NCBI RefSeq assembly: GCF_000423665.1
Contig: NZ_AUIK01000001.1
Coordinates: forward strand, 248,001 to 312,000
Direction of reading: 5' to 3'
Length of the DNA stretch: 64,000 bases
From: Solirubrobacter soli DSM 22325
GTDB lineage: Bacteria > Actinomycetota > Thermoleophilia > Solirubrobacterales > Solirubrobacteraceae
The translations under genes were made by a program, and so were the position numbers. Within the stretch, counting starts at the first letter, position 1. Every line of letters begins with the position of its first letter. The notes under the pieces are model-generated. The model was not told the DNA's origin and did not search any database. It saw only the letters and a program-made list of their open reading frames with translations. Shown here piece after piece: positions 8,944 to 16,907 of the stretch.

Positions 8944-9317
8944 CGAGCCGGCTCACCGTCGCCGCCGTGCTCGACGAGGCCGAGCGCCAACTCGACGAGT
9001 TCGACCCGCACACGTCCGGCACGTGGCCGCACGCCGCCGCGGTGCTGATCCGGCAGTCGCTCGAGTCGACGCTGAACGGCTTCTGGATCAACAAGGCGCC
9101 CGGGATGCAGGAGACGAGCTGGCGCGACCGCTGGCAGTGCCTGCCCGCCTACCTCGGCGACAAGCCCGAGGCGCGCGCGGCGGACTTCGCGTGGACGGCG
9201 CTCAGCCAGGCGTGCCATCACCGCGCTTATGAGGTCGGTCTCACACAGGACGAGTTGCGCACGCACCTGAATACGGCGCGTGCTTTCCTGGACGCAGTGC
9301 GGGAGTCACTGAGTTGA
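8940..9317 (+). CDS. Small helical HEPN-like protein
   Basis: A 125-residue all-helical protein starting at ATG 8940, overlapping the ATPase stop (ATGA). The layout, with four predicted helices and a polar block near the C-terminus (WTALSQACHHRAYEVGLTQ), resembles HEPN/DUF4145-type domains often found beside or fused to SMC-like ATPases in actinobacteria. A strict R-x4-6-H RNase motif cannot be assigned with certainty, so it may be a structural partner rather than a nuclease. It overlaps the patatin start by four bases (TTGA), placing it mid-operon. Confidence 0.75.
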   Translation: MTSRLTVAAVLDEAERQLDEFDPHTSGTWPHAAAVLIRQSLESTLNGFWINKAPGMQETSWRDRWQCLPAYLGDKPEARAADFAWTALSQACHHRAYEVGLTQDELRTHLNTARAFLDAVRESLS

Positions 9318-10489
9318 CGCAACCGATCGCGCTCGTGCTCGCCGGCGGCGGCGCACGCGGCGCCTACGAGGCCGGGGTGCTCTCGGTCCTGCTGCCCGCG
9401 CTCGGTGAGGACGAGCGCCCGAACATCATCGTCGGCGCGAGCGTCGGCGCGGTCAACGGCGCCTATCTCGCGGCCACCCACGAGTCGCCGGACCTGACCA
9501 CCGGCCGCGCGATCTGGGAGAACCTCACCTGGGGCGACGTGCTGGCGACGCCGTCGATCCGCGACCTCGACCGGATCGCCCGCGCCGCGCTGACGTTCAC
9601 CGGCCTGCTCTCGCTCGAGGTCCCCGCGCTGCTGGACGCGACCCCGCTCAAGAGCACCCTCGACAAGCTGATCCCGTTCGCCGAGATCGGCCGCCACGTC
9701 GACTCCGGCCGCCTGCTCTCCGCCGCCGTCGTCGCCACGTCCGCGCTGACGGGCCGCAGCGTCGTCTTCCACCAGGGCGGCACGCCGGACGCGGTGCGCG
9801 ATCACAAGCGCAGCATCGACTACGTCCCGACCGTGCTCACCGAGCAGCACGTGCGGGCCAGCGCCGCCATTCCGGCCGCGTTCCCGGCGGTCGAGGTCAC
9901 GGAAGGTCCCGCCCCGGGCTGGTACTTCGACGGCGGCACCCGCCTGAACGCGCCGATCAAGCCCGCGCTGTCGCTCGGCGCCGAGCGGGTGATCGTCGTC
10001 GGCCTGAACTCGATCGCGCCCGCGACCGACCAGATCGCCGGCCCCGAGCGTCCCGACGTCTTCGCGGGCGCCGCCCACGTCATCGACGCCCTGCTCGCGG
10101 ACCCGCTGGTCGAGGACATCCAGACGCTGACGACGATCAACGAGCTCGTCGGCGGCCGCCACATGCCGCACCATCGCCGGGTCCCGTACATCTTCATCGC
10201 GCCGCCGGAGCGCGACACGATCGGCCGCATCGCCCGCGACATCTTCCGCCGCCACTACGGCGGGCTCTTCCACGCGCACCGCTCGCCGCAGCTGGCGTTC
10301 CTCGGCCGGCTGATGGACGCGGGCGCCGACCCCCTGCACGGCGAGCTGCTCAGCTACCTGTTCTTCGCGCCCGAGTTCGCCCAGGCGCTCATCGAGCTGG
10401 GCCGCAACGACGCCCAGGCGTGGCTGGAGGAACCGCACGACGAGGGCCTCTGGGACACCGGCCCACTCGGCCGCCACCGCGGCGTCTAG
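9314..10489 (+). CDS. Patatin-like phospholipase
   Basis: A 391-residue acyl hydrolase of the patatin/RssA family that cleaves membrane or storage lipids with a Ser-Asp dyad. The oxyanion loop GGGARG lies near residue 11, the nucleophile elbow is GASVG, and the catalytic Asp lies in YFDGG; all are intact. No signal peptide is present, so it acts inside the cell. It uses a TTG start overlapping the HEPN-like gene, so expression is likely coupled to the ATPase. Patatins are known membrane-degrading effectors in several anti-phage systems, but stand-alone patatins of lipid metabolism are also common. The last four bases overlap the convergent response-regulator gene. Confidence 0.9.
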   Translation: MTQPIALVLAGGGARGAYEAGVLSVLLPALGEDERPNIIVGASVGAVNGAYLAATHESPDLTTGRAIWENLTWGDVLATPSIRDLDRIARAALTFTGLLSLEVPALLDATPLKSTLDKLIPFAEIGRHVDSGRLLSAAVVATSALTGRSVVFHQGGTPDAVRDHKRSIDYVPTVLTEQHVRASAAIPAAFPAVEVTEGPAPGWYFDGGTRLNAPIKPALSLGAERVIVVGLNSIAPATDQIAGPERPDVFAGAAHVIDALLADPLVEDIQTLTTINELVGGRHMPHHRRVPYIFIAPPERDTIGRIARDIFRRHYGGLFHAHRSPQLAFLGRLMDAGADPLHGELLSYLFFAPEFAQALIELGRNDAQAWLEEPHDEGLWDTGPLGRHRGV

Positions 10490-11196
10490 TCGCAAGCGGC
10501 GACATGCGCCAGGACCGCGAGGACGCGGCGGTGGGACGCGTCGTTGGCCGGCAGCTCGAGCTTGCTGAAGATCGACGTGACGTGACGCTCGACCGCGCGC
10601 TCGGAGACGAACATGGCGTCGGCGATCCCGCGGTTGGAGCGCCCGGAGGCCATCCCGTCGAGGACCTCGCGCTCGCGTGGCGTGAGCGATTCCAGCGCGC
10701 TGCGGCGACCCCGGATCATCGACGCCACCACCTCCGGATCGAGCACCGACCCACCTCGGGCCACGCGCGCGACGGCGGCCGTGAAGCGCTCGATCTCGGC
10801 GATCCGGTCCTTGAGCAGGTAGCCGACGCCGGTCGCGCCGCTCTCGAGCAACTCGCGGGCGTAGCGCTCCTCGATGTGGGCGGACAGGACGAGGATGCCC
10901 ATGTGCGGGAACTCGGCGCGGAGGATGCGCGCGGCCTGCAGGCCCTCGTCGGTGTGGTCGGGCGGCATGCGGACATCGATCAGCACGACGTCCGGGCGGT
11001 GGGCGCGGACCTTGCGCAGGAGGTCGTCGCGTTCGCCGGACTGGCCGACCACCTCGAACCCGGACTCCTCCAGCAGGCGGGCGGTGCCGGCGCGCAACAG
11101 GACGGAGTCCTCGCCGATGACGACCCGCAGCGGCTCCTCGACGCCCGGCTCCAGCCGCAGGGCGCGGGTCTCGAACTGCGTGACAGGCGGATACAT
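10486..11196 (-). CDS. NarL/FixJ-type response regulator
   Basis: A 236-residue two-domain regulator. The receiver domain has the acidic pocket (GEDS), the phospho-acceptor Asp in VLIDVRMPP and the Lys in YLLKDR. The C-terminal LuxR/GerE helix-turn-helix contains LTPREREVLDGMASGRSNRGIA and SERAVERHVTSIFSKL. It lies 10 bases downstream of the large LuxR-type ATPase regulator on the same strand, so they probably share a transcript. No histidine kinase is adjacent. The first 20 residues are a variable leader, and the start could be further in. Confidence 0.9.
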   Translation of the reverse strand: MYPPVTQFETRALRLEPGVEEPLRVVIGEDSVLLRAGTARLLEESGFEVVGQSGERDDLLRKVRAHRPDVVLIDVRMPPDHTDEGLQAARILRAEFPHMGILVLSAHIEERYARELLESGATGVGYLLKDRIAEIERFTAAVARVARGGSVLDPEVVASMIRGRRSALESLTPREREVLDGMASGRSNRGIADAMFVSERAVERHVTSIFSKLELPANDASHRRVLAVLAHVAACD

Positions 11197-11206
11197 GCCG
11201 CCGAAG

Positions 11207-13870
11207 CTACGGCTGGACGGCCTCGCGCGAAACCGGCGGGATGGCTGGATTTATCGCCGCGGGCAGCTCGGCCCGCGACTTGATCCCCAGCTTCTTGTAG
11301 ACCTTCGAGAGGTTCCACTGGACCGTCTTGGGGCTGATGAACAGCTCGTCGGCGGCCTCCTGGTACGTGCGCCCGGCGGCGATCAGCTCCGCGACCCGCT
11401 GCTCGGTCGGCGTGAGCGCGCCGTCGGCGGGAGCGCGCCCACCGACCCGCGCGAGCTCGCCCCGCGCCCGCTCCGCCCAGAGCGGGGAACCGAGCGCCTC
11501 GAAGCCATCGAGCGCCACCTGCAGGGTCGCCCGGGCGGCGCCCCATTGCCGCGCCCGCCGCTCGCGCGCGCCGAGGACGAGGAGGAGCCGCGCCCGCTCG
11601 AAGGGCTGGCCGTCCTCGCCGCCCGCCGCGACGCCGGCCGCGGCCACCCCCACGAGCGCGTCACACCGCGCCGCCACGGACGCGGCCCACGGCCGTGCGC
11701 GTTCCAGCGCGGCGGCGACGGCGCGCGCGTCCTCGCCCCGCCCTGCCAGCACATACGCCTCGACCGCGTCGGCCTCCCAGCGGAACAGCGCGGGCTCGCG
11801 CAGACCGCTCGCCTCGACGCCCGCGCGGACCTCGTCGAACGTGGCGTCGGCCGGTTCGCCGAGCGAGAGCTCGAGGAAGCCGCGCGTGGCGAGCATCTCC
11901 AAGGCCGCGGGGATGACGCCGCGCGCCTCGGCCAGCTCCAGCCCGCGCTCGATCAGCTCACGTGCGCGCGCGGCCTCGCCCCGGTGGGCGGCGACGAGCG
12001 CGAGGATCGCCAGCGCGTACGGCCCCTCCCCCGCCTGGCCGCTCTGGTCGACGGACTCCATGCACTCGTCCGCGTGCCGGGACGCCGCCTCCCAGTCGCC
12101 GAGCAGGAGCTCAGCCCGGGCGAGCTGGAAGAGCACGAACGGCAGCGAGTGCTCGTCACCGCGGTCCAACGCCTCGGTGTGCAGCGCCGCGAGCCGGTCG
12201 CGGGCCTGCGCGAGCCGTCCGTCCCAGAACAGCAGCATCGCGTGGATCCAGTCCGGACGGCCGAGGATCTGGGTCCAGCCTGGCTCGGCGGGGAGCTCGA
12301 GCGCGCGCTCGATCAGCCCCATCGCCATCCCCTCGCCGCTCAGCGACTCCAGGAACGCGACGTGCGAGAGCGCCCGCGCCAGCAGCGTGGGGTCGCCGAG
12401 GTCCTCGGCGAGCGTCAGCGCCGTCCGGGCGTGGACCTGGGCCGCCGCCACGGTGTCGACCGACTGCGTGCACCAGGAGAGCCCGGTCTCGATCTCGATC
12501 CGCAGCGCCGCGTCGATCTCCGGCTCACCGAGCGCGCGTGTGAAGACCTCGTAGGCGGCGCGAAAGCCCTCGCGGTGCGCCCGCACCCACCCGAGCCGCG
12601 CCAGCGCGTACGCGCGCTCGCGCCCGGACGGAACCTCCGGCAGCACCTCGTCGAGCACCGCCTGCGCGCGCTCCGCGTCCCCCGCCTCCAGGTGGCGCTC
12701 GGCGGCCTCGACCGCGATCCGCCACGAGGAACCCGGCTGCAGCGGCCGCGCCATCTCGAGCAGCTCGGCGGCGGCGTCGGGCGCGCCGCGCGCACGCGCC
12801 CGGCGAGCCGCCTCGACGAGGGCGGATGCGACCGCCTCGTCGGGCGCGTCCGCGGCGAGCGCGAGATGCCGCGCCCGCTCCTCGGGATCGTCGACGACCT
12901 CCGCCGCCCGCGCGTGCAGCGCCCGCTTGTCCGCGACCTGCTCGTAGGCGATCGACGACAACAACGGATGCGCGAACCGCACCCGCGCGGCGCCACCGCC
13001 GGCCGCCGCGGGGAGGCTGGGTGTGGTGCTCGCCGCCCCGCGGCCGCCCGCGGCACCACCGTCGTCCACCTCGAGCACGCCCGGCGCGGCCGCTGCGTCC
13101 ACGACGGCTGTCGTCGGCCGCGACAGCACCGCGGCCAACGCCGCCGCCGCGCGACCCTCGGGCGACAAGGCGGCGAGGCGGTCGGCGACGAGGCCGCGCA
13201 GGGTCGACGGGACCTCGTCGCACCCGAGCAGCTCGAGCGCGTAGTACGGGTTGCCGCCGCTGATGCGGTGCACGCGGTTGAGCTCGGTGCGCGAGATCGG
13301 GCCGAGCAGCCGTGACAGCGCGTCACGCGCCAGCGGGCCGACGGTGACGCGCGCGGACTCAGGGAGGTGCAGCGGCATCGCCCCGCCGCCGCGGCGCGCG
13401 ACCAGCAGCCCGACCCGCGCGTCTTCCAGCCGCCGCGCGACGAACGCCAGCACGACCGACGACGGATGGTCGAGCCACTGCACGTCGTCGACCGCGACCA
13501 CCGTTGGCCGCGCCCGCAGCACCGCCAAAAGCCCAAGCGCGACCGCGCGCTGCGGCGCGCCGTGCTCCCCCGGCTCGACCCGCAGCAGCGCGACCTCCAG
13601 CGCGTGCCGCTGCGGTCCCGGCAACGACGACAGCTCGTCGTCGCCCAAGGACGCCAGCAGATCGCCCAGCGCGGCGTAGGCCAGCTGCGTCTCGGCCTCG
13701 ACCGGCCGGCACGACAACACGCGGTACGGCGACCGCGCGACCGCCTCCCGCCAGAGCGCCGTCTTGCCCACGCCGAGGTCGCCTTCGAGCAGCAGCGTGG
13801 CGGGACCAGAGGCCACAGCGGACAGGAAGCCTTCGATCCGTTCCAGCTCGCGTTCGCGCCCGACGATCAT
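11207..13870 (-). CDS. Large ATPase LuxR-family regulator (LAL/MalT-like)
   Basis: An 887-residue signal-responsive transcription factor. The N-terminal STAND/AAA ATPase has MIVGRERELERI, Walker A GDLGVGKTALW (about residues 30-40) and Walker B VVAVDDVQWLD. A long central TPR-like helical region rich in Ala and Arg follows, then a C-terminal LuxR helix-turn-helix (LTPTEQRVAELIAAGRTYQEAADELF.. with SPKTVQWNLSKVYKKLGI). The size matches the LAL family (about 900-1000 residues). The inducer and targets are unknown. It is the first gene of a two-gene unit with the response regulator. Confidence 0.92.
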   Translation of the reverse strand: MIVGRERELERIEGFLSAVASGPATLLLEGDLGVGKTALWREAVARSPYRVLSCRPVEAETQLAYAALGDLLASLGDDELSSLPGPQRHALEVALLRVEPGEHGAPQRAVALGLLAVLRARPTVVAVDDVQWLDHPSSVVLAFVARRLEDARVGLLVARRGGGAMPLHLPESARVTVGPLARDALSRLLGPISRTELNRVHRISGGNPYYALELLGCDEVPSTLRGLVADRLAALSPEGRAAAALAAVLSRPTTAVVDAAAAPGVLEVDDGGAAGGRGAASTTPSLPAAAGGGAARVRFAHPLLSSIAYEQVADKRALHARAAEVVDDPEERARHLALAADAPDEAVASALVEAARRARARGAPDAAAELLEMARPLQPGSSWRIAVEAAERHLEAGDAERAQAVLDEVLPEVPSGRERAYALARLGWVRAHREGFRAAYEVFTRALGEPEIDAALRIEIETGLSWCTQSVDTVAAAQVHARTALTLAEDLGDPTLLARALSHVAFLESLSGEGMAMGLIERALELPAEPGWTQILGRPDWIHAMLLFWDGRLAQARDRLAALHTEALDRGDEHSLPFVLFQLARAELLLGDWEAASRHADECMESVDQSGQAGEGPYALAILALVAAHRGEAARARELIERGLELAEARGVIPAALEMLATRGFLELSLGEPADATFDEVRAGVEASGLREPALFRWEADAVEAYVLAGRGEDARAVAAALERARPWAASVAARCDALVGVAAAGVAAGGEDGQPFERARLLLVLGARERRARQWGAARATLQVALDGFEALGSPLWAERARGELARVGGRAPADGALTPTEQRVAELIAAGRTYQEAADELFISPKTVQWNLSKVYKKLGIKSRAELPAAINPAIPPVSREAVQP

Positions 13871-13984
13871 GAGAACGGGCTGATCCTAACCGTCGGTCTA
13901 CCGCCACATTACGGGGGCCTGCCCGCGATTCGACACCGGTTGCCTCCATCGAGCGAATGGCGTCGCGGTGGGAAGGTTCCTCCC

Positions 13985-14092
13985 ATGTCCAAGTCGCTGC
14001 ACTACACCTTCGCCGCCCTGCTCGTCCTCGCTACGACCGCGTCCGCGCTGGCGCCGCGCGGCTCACGCACAACGCGGCCAGCAGGACGATGA
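13985..14092 (+). pseudogene. Truncated secreted-protein gene (signal peptide only)
   Basis: A 35-codon frame begins with ATG 13985 behind GGGAAGG at 13971-13977. It encodes a clean signal peptide (MSKSLHYTFAALLVLATTASALA) and then runs antisense into the 3' end of the glycosyltransferase gene, ending after a meaningless Arg/Thr-rich tail. The leader and ribosome site look genuine, while the mature protein is missing. The simplest reading is a gene remnant cut off by a deletion or rearrangement near 14045-14055. Confidence 0.45.
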
Positions 14093-15239
14093 ACGGGTCG
14101 ATCGCCGTGCGGTAGCGCGGCGTCTCGACGACCAGGAACACCACACTCAAATACATCAGGAGCGGCACCGCCCAGAGCCACCACGGCGCTGCCCGGGCCT
14201 CACGCGTGAAGGCGCCGACGAGCGCCAGCAGCGCGAACACCCAGAAGCAGATCACGCCCGCGATCGCCCACCCGCGGGTGGCGGAGATCGTCGCCGCGGT
14301 GTGGATCGACCAATCCATGCCGGCGAGGTCCAGCATCCGCCGCGACGTCCACCACGCGACCGTCAGCACGTAGCCCGGGTGGGCCTTGATGAACTCGATC
14401 GAGGCCTTGCGCAACTCCTTCTCGAGCACGGGCTCGGGGGTCGAACGCACGCGATTGAAGATCGGCCGGTAGTCGTCGACCCGCTTCAACGTCCGCCACG
14501 ACGCGGGGTTCTTCTTGTCGGCCTTCGCCTCGCTGTTGTACGTGCCGGCCAAGGCGCTCCCGAACTGCGTGGAGACCGGCACGAAGGCGTGGAAGGTCTC
14601 GTAGTTGCGGATCGTCCACGGCGCGACCGTCAACCCGGCCACCACGCACAGCACCAACGGCGCGCGCCACCCACGCCAGACCGCCGCCGCCAACGGCGCC
14701 AGCAGCACGATCGCGTTCGCCCGCCCGAGGATCGCGAGCCCCATCAATACGCCCGCGGCCACCACCCACGGCCACCGCTTCGAGTGCAGGACACACGCGA
14801 TCGCGCCCAGGAGGCAGAGCACGAAGAGCGGCTCGCTCATGATCGACTGCCCGACCAGGATGAGCGGCACATACACGGCTCCCAGCGCCAAGGCGATCAG
14901 CGCGATCCGCCGCCCCCAGAGCTGGAACGCGATCACCCCGATCAGCGCCACGATCCCCGTCCCGACGAACGCGTTCGCGATCCGACCCCACTCGACGTCG
15001 GGTCCGGTGACGACATACACCGCCGCCAGGAAGATCGGATAGGCGGGCGGGCGGAACGCCGTCGGCCGCCCATATGACAACGCAAACCCGTGCCCGGAAG
15101 CGATCGAGACCGCGTGGCGCTGGTAGTCCAGCGCGTCGTGGACGAGCGTGTAGCCGGGCGTCGCGAGCACGAACGCCACCCGGATCGCCAGGGCGGCGAA
15201 GACCAGCGCGAGCGCTATCCGCGTTCCGCTGCGATCCAT
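14031..15239 (-). CDS. Integral membrane glycosyltransferase (GT39/ArnT-like)
   Basis: A 402-residue multi-pass membrane protein with about nine or ten hydrophobic segments. The first loop carries the acidic motif DALDYQRHA after TPGYTLVHD, which matches the catalytic Asp loop of the GT-C fold that transfers sugars from polyprenyl-phosphate donors. A conserved FRPPAYPIFLA segment follows. The start is ATG 15239, overlapping the end of the upstream methyltransferase-GT2 fusion by 25 bases. That neighbour is of the type that makes polyprenyl-phosphate sugars, so the two may act in sequence in cell-surface glycosylation. The C-terminal end (RAAPARTRS) overlaps the broken secreted gene and may itself be altered. 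Confidence 0.85.
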   Translation of the reverse strand: MDRSGTRIALALVFAALAIRVAFVLATPGYTLVHDALDYQRHAVSIASGHGFALSYGRPTAFRPPAYPIFLAAVYVVTGPDVEWGRIANAFVGTGIVALIGVIAFQLWGRRIALIALALGAVYVPLILVGQSIMSEPLFVLCLLGAIACVLHSKRWPWVVAAGVLMGLAILGRANAIVLLAPLAAAVWRGWRAPLVLCVVAGLTVAPWTIRNYETFHAFVPVSTQFGSALAGTYNSEAKADKKNPASWRTLKRVDDYRPIFNRVRSTPEPVLEKELRKASIEFIKAHPGYVLTVAWWTSRRMLDLAGMDWSIHTAATISATRGWAIAGVICFWVFALLALVGAFTREARAAPWWLWAVPLLMYLSVVFLVVETPRYRTAIDPFIVLLAALCVSRAAPARTRS

Positions 15240-16894
15240 GCGGCCGGGCGGCGGAGCAGCGCCCAGCGCCGGTCGAGCCGGAAGCGCGCCAGCACCCACA
15301 GGGTCTTGAACGCGTAGCGCAGGCTGGTGAGGAAGTCGACGCTCGACGCCTCGTGGAAGTAGCGCGTCGGAATCGGGATCTCGCGCACCCGCGCCCCGCG
15401 GGCCAGCATCTGGGCGAAGATCTCCTGGTCGAACACGAAGTCGTCGGAGTTGCGCAGGAACGGGATCGAGCGCAGGAACTCGGCGCTGAACGCGCGGTAG
15501 CCCGTGTGGTACTCCGAGAAGCGCACGCCGAACGCGCGGTTCTCGATCCCCGTCAGCAGCCGGTTGCCGACCCACTTCCAGCGCGGCATCCCGCCCGCGA
15601 TCGCGCGGTCGTCGAGCAGCCGTGAGCCGATCACGACGTCGGCCTCGCCGGCCAGGATCGGCGCCGCCATGTCGGCCACCAGCCCCGGGTCGTACTGGTT
15701 GTCGGCGTGCACCATCACGACGACCTCGGCGCCGTCGCGCAGCGCGCGCACGTAGCCGGTCTTCTGCGAACCGCCGTAGCCGCGGTTGACGGGATGGCGC
15801 AGCACGTCGAGCCCGTTGTGGACCGCGACCCGCGCCGTCTCGTCCGGCGACGCGTCGTCGATCAGCAGCGCGCGGTCGGCGGCATCGGCGGGCATCTCGC
15901 GCACGACGTCCGGGATCGTGCGCACCGCGTTGTAGGCGGGGAGGACGACCTGCACCGGCGCGCGGCCGTTCTCCGGGCGCAGGAGCGGCTCGGGCGCGAG
16001 CCGGACCGGCGTGCGGTGGGCGACGATCACGCGCTCGTCGCCGAGCGAGAGGCTGATCGGCACCGGCGGCATCCGCTCCGCGAGCGCGGTCATCGGCCCC
16101 GACACGGGACCCATCCGCTCCGCCAGCCCGCCGACCCACCGCTTGGCCGCGAACGTGCGCACGAACGCCACGTCGGCGGAGATCACCAGGCCGCGGGCCG
16201 AGATCAGCTCGCGCAGCGTCCGCCGCGGCAGCAGCACCGTGTGGGCGGGCAGGTAGCCCCACCAGCGCGAGCCCGCGAGCTTGGCCGTCGAGCTCGACGG
16301 ATCCGGCGTGACGACGCAGAGGACGCCGCGCGGCCGCAGCAGCCGCGCGCAGACGTCGATCGCGGCGACCGGGTCGTCGAGGTGCTCGAGCACGTCGGCC
16401 AGGAAGATCGCGTCGAACTCGCCCGGCGAGTCGCCGTTCGAGCCCTGCGAGAACGACTCCAGGGGGACCTCGCGCACGTCGAGCCCCAGCGAGCGTGCGT
16501 GCCGCGCTCCGTCGCGCGAGAGCTCCAGCCCGACGGTGTCGTACCCGCGGCGACGCGCCTCGTCGAGCAGGAGGCCGTACCCGCAGCCGACGTCCAGGAG
16601 GCGCCCGGACGGCACATGCGGCTCGATCAGGTCGAGCAGGCGGTTCGCAGTCGCGCGCCGGCCCGACTCCTCGGTCAGGTACTCGTCGTCGCGCATGTCG
16701 CGGTAGAGATCGTGCAGCTCGGCGCCGTGCGGGAGCACCGGCTGCTGCACCGTCCCGCACTCCGTGCACTCGAGCAGGTCGCCGTGCCCGCCGACGCCGT
16801 GCGCGGAAGGCGACAGCGCCGCGGCCGTGACGGCCACGCTGTCGCCCTGCACCTTCAGCTCGAGGTCTCCTGAGCAGATACGGCAGCCCGCCAT
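15215..16894 (-). CDS. Fusion: zinc-ribbon SAM methyltransferase + family 2 glycosyltransferase
   Basis: A 559-residue bifunctional protein. Residues 1-60 carry two CxxC pairs (CRICSG near residue 4 and CTECG), a zinc ribbon common on sugar or lipid methyltransferases. Residues about 80-290 form a class I methyltransferase with the SAM motif LLDVGCGYG. Residues about 315-540 are a dolichol-phosphate-mannose-synthase-like GT2 domain (VLPAYNAVRTI, LLIDDASPD, VMVHADNQYDP). It probably makes a polyprenyl-phosphate-linked sugar for the membrane GT encoded directly downstream. The ATG at 16894 is chosen because the longer frame to 16954 would overlap the amidase gene by 47 bases. A TAGCGT box precedes it by 10 bases. 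Confidence 0.87.
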   Translation of the reverse strand: MAGCRICSGDLELKVQGDSVAVTAAALSPSAHGVGGHGDLLECTECGTVQQPVLPHGAELHDLYRDMRDDEYLTEESGRRATANRLLDLIEPHVPSGRLLDVGCGYGLLLDEARRRGYDTVGLELSRDGARHARSLGLDVREVPLESFSQGSNGDSPGEFDAIFLADVLEHLDDPVAAIDVCARLLRPRGVLCVVTPDPSSSTAKLAGSRWWGYLPAHTVLLPRRTLRELISARGLVISADVAFVRTFAAKRWVGGLAERMGPVSGPMTALAERMPPVPISLSLGDERVIVAHRTPVRLAPEPLLRPENGRAPVQVVLPAYNAVRTIPDVVREMPADAADRALLIDDASPDETARVAVHNGLDVLRHPVNRGYGGSQKTGYVRALRDGAEVVVMVHADNQYDPGLVADMAAPILAGEADVVIGSRLLDDRAIAGGMPRWKWVGNRLLTGIENRAFGVRFSEYHTGYRAFSAEFLRSIPFLRNSDDFVFDQEIFAQMLARGARVREIPIPTRYFHEASSVDFLTSLRYAFKTLWVLARFRLDRRWALLRRPAAWIAAERG

Positions 16895-16907
16895 GCGGCG
16901 CGGGACG

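Noticed and set aside
9314-10489. Patatin as a CBASS (CapV) effector
   Set aside because: No cGAS/DncV-like nucleotidyltransferase or E1/E2 genes are nearby; the linked sensor is an SMC-like ATPase.
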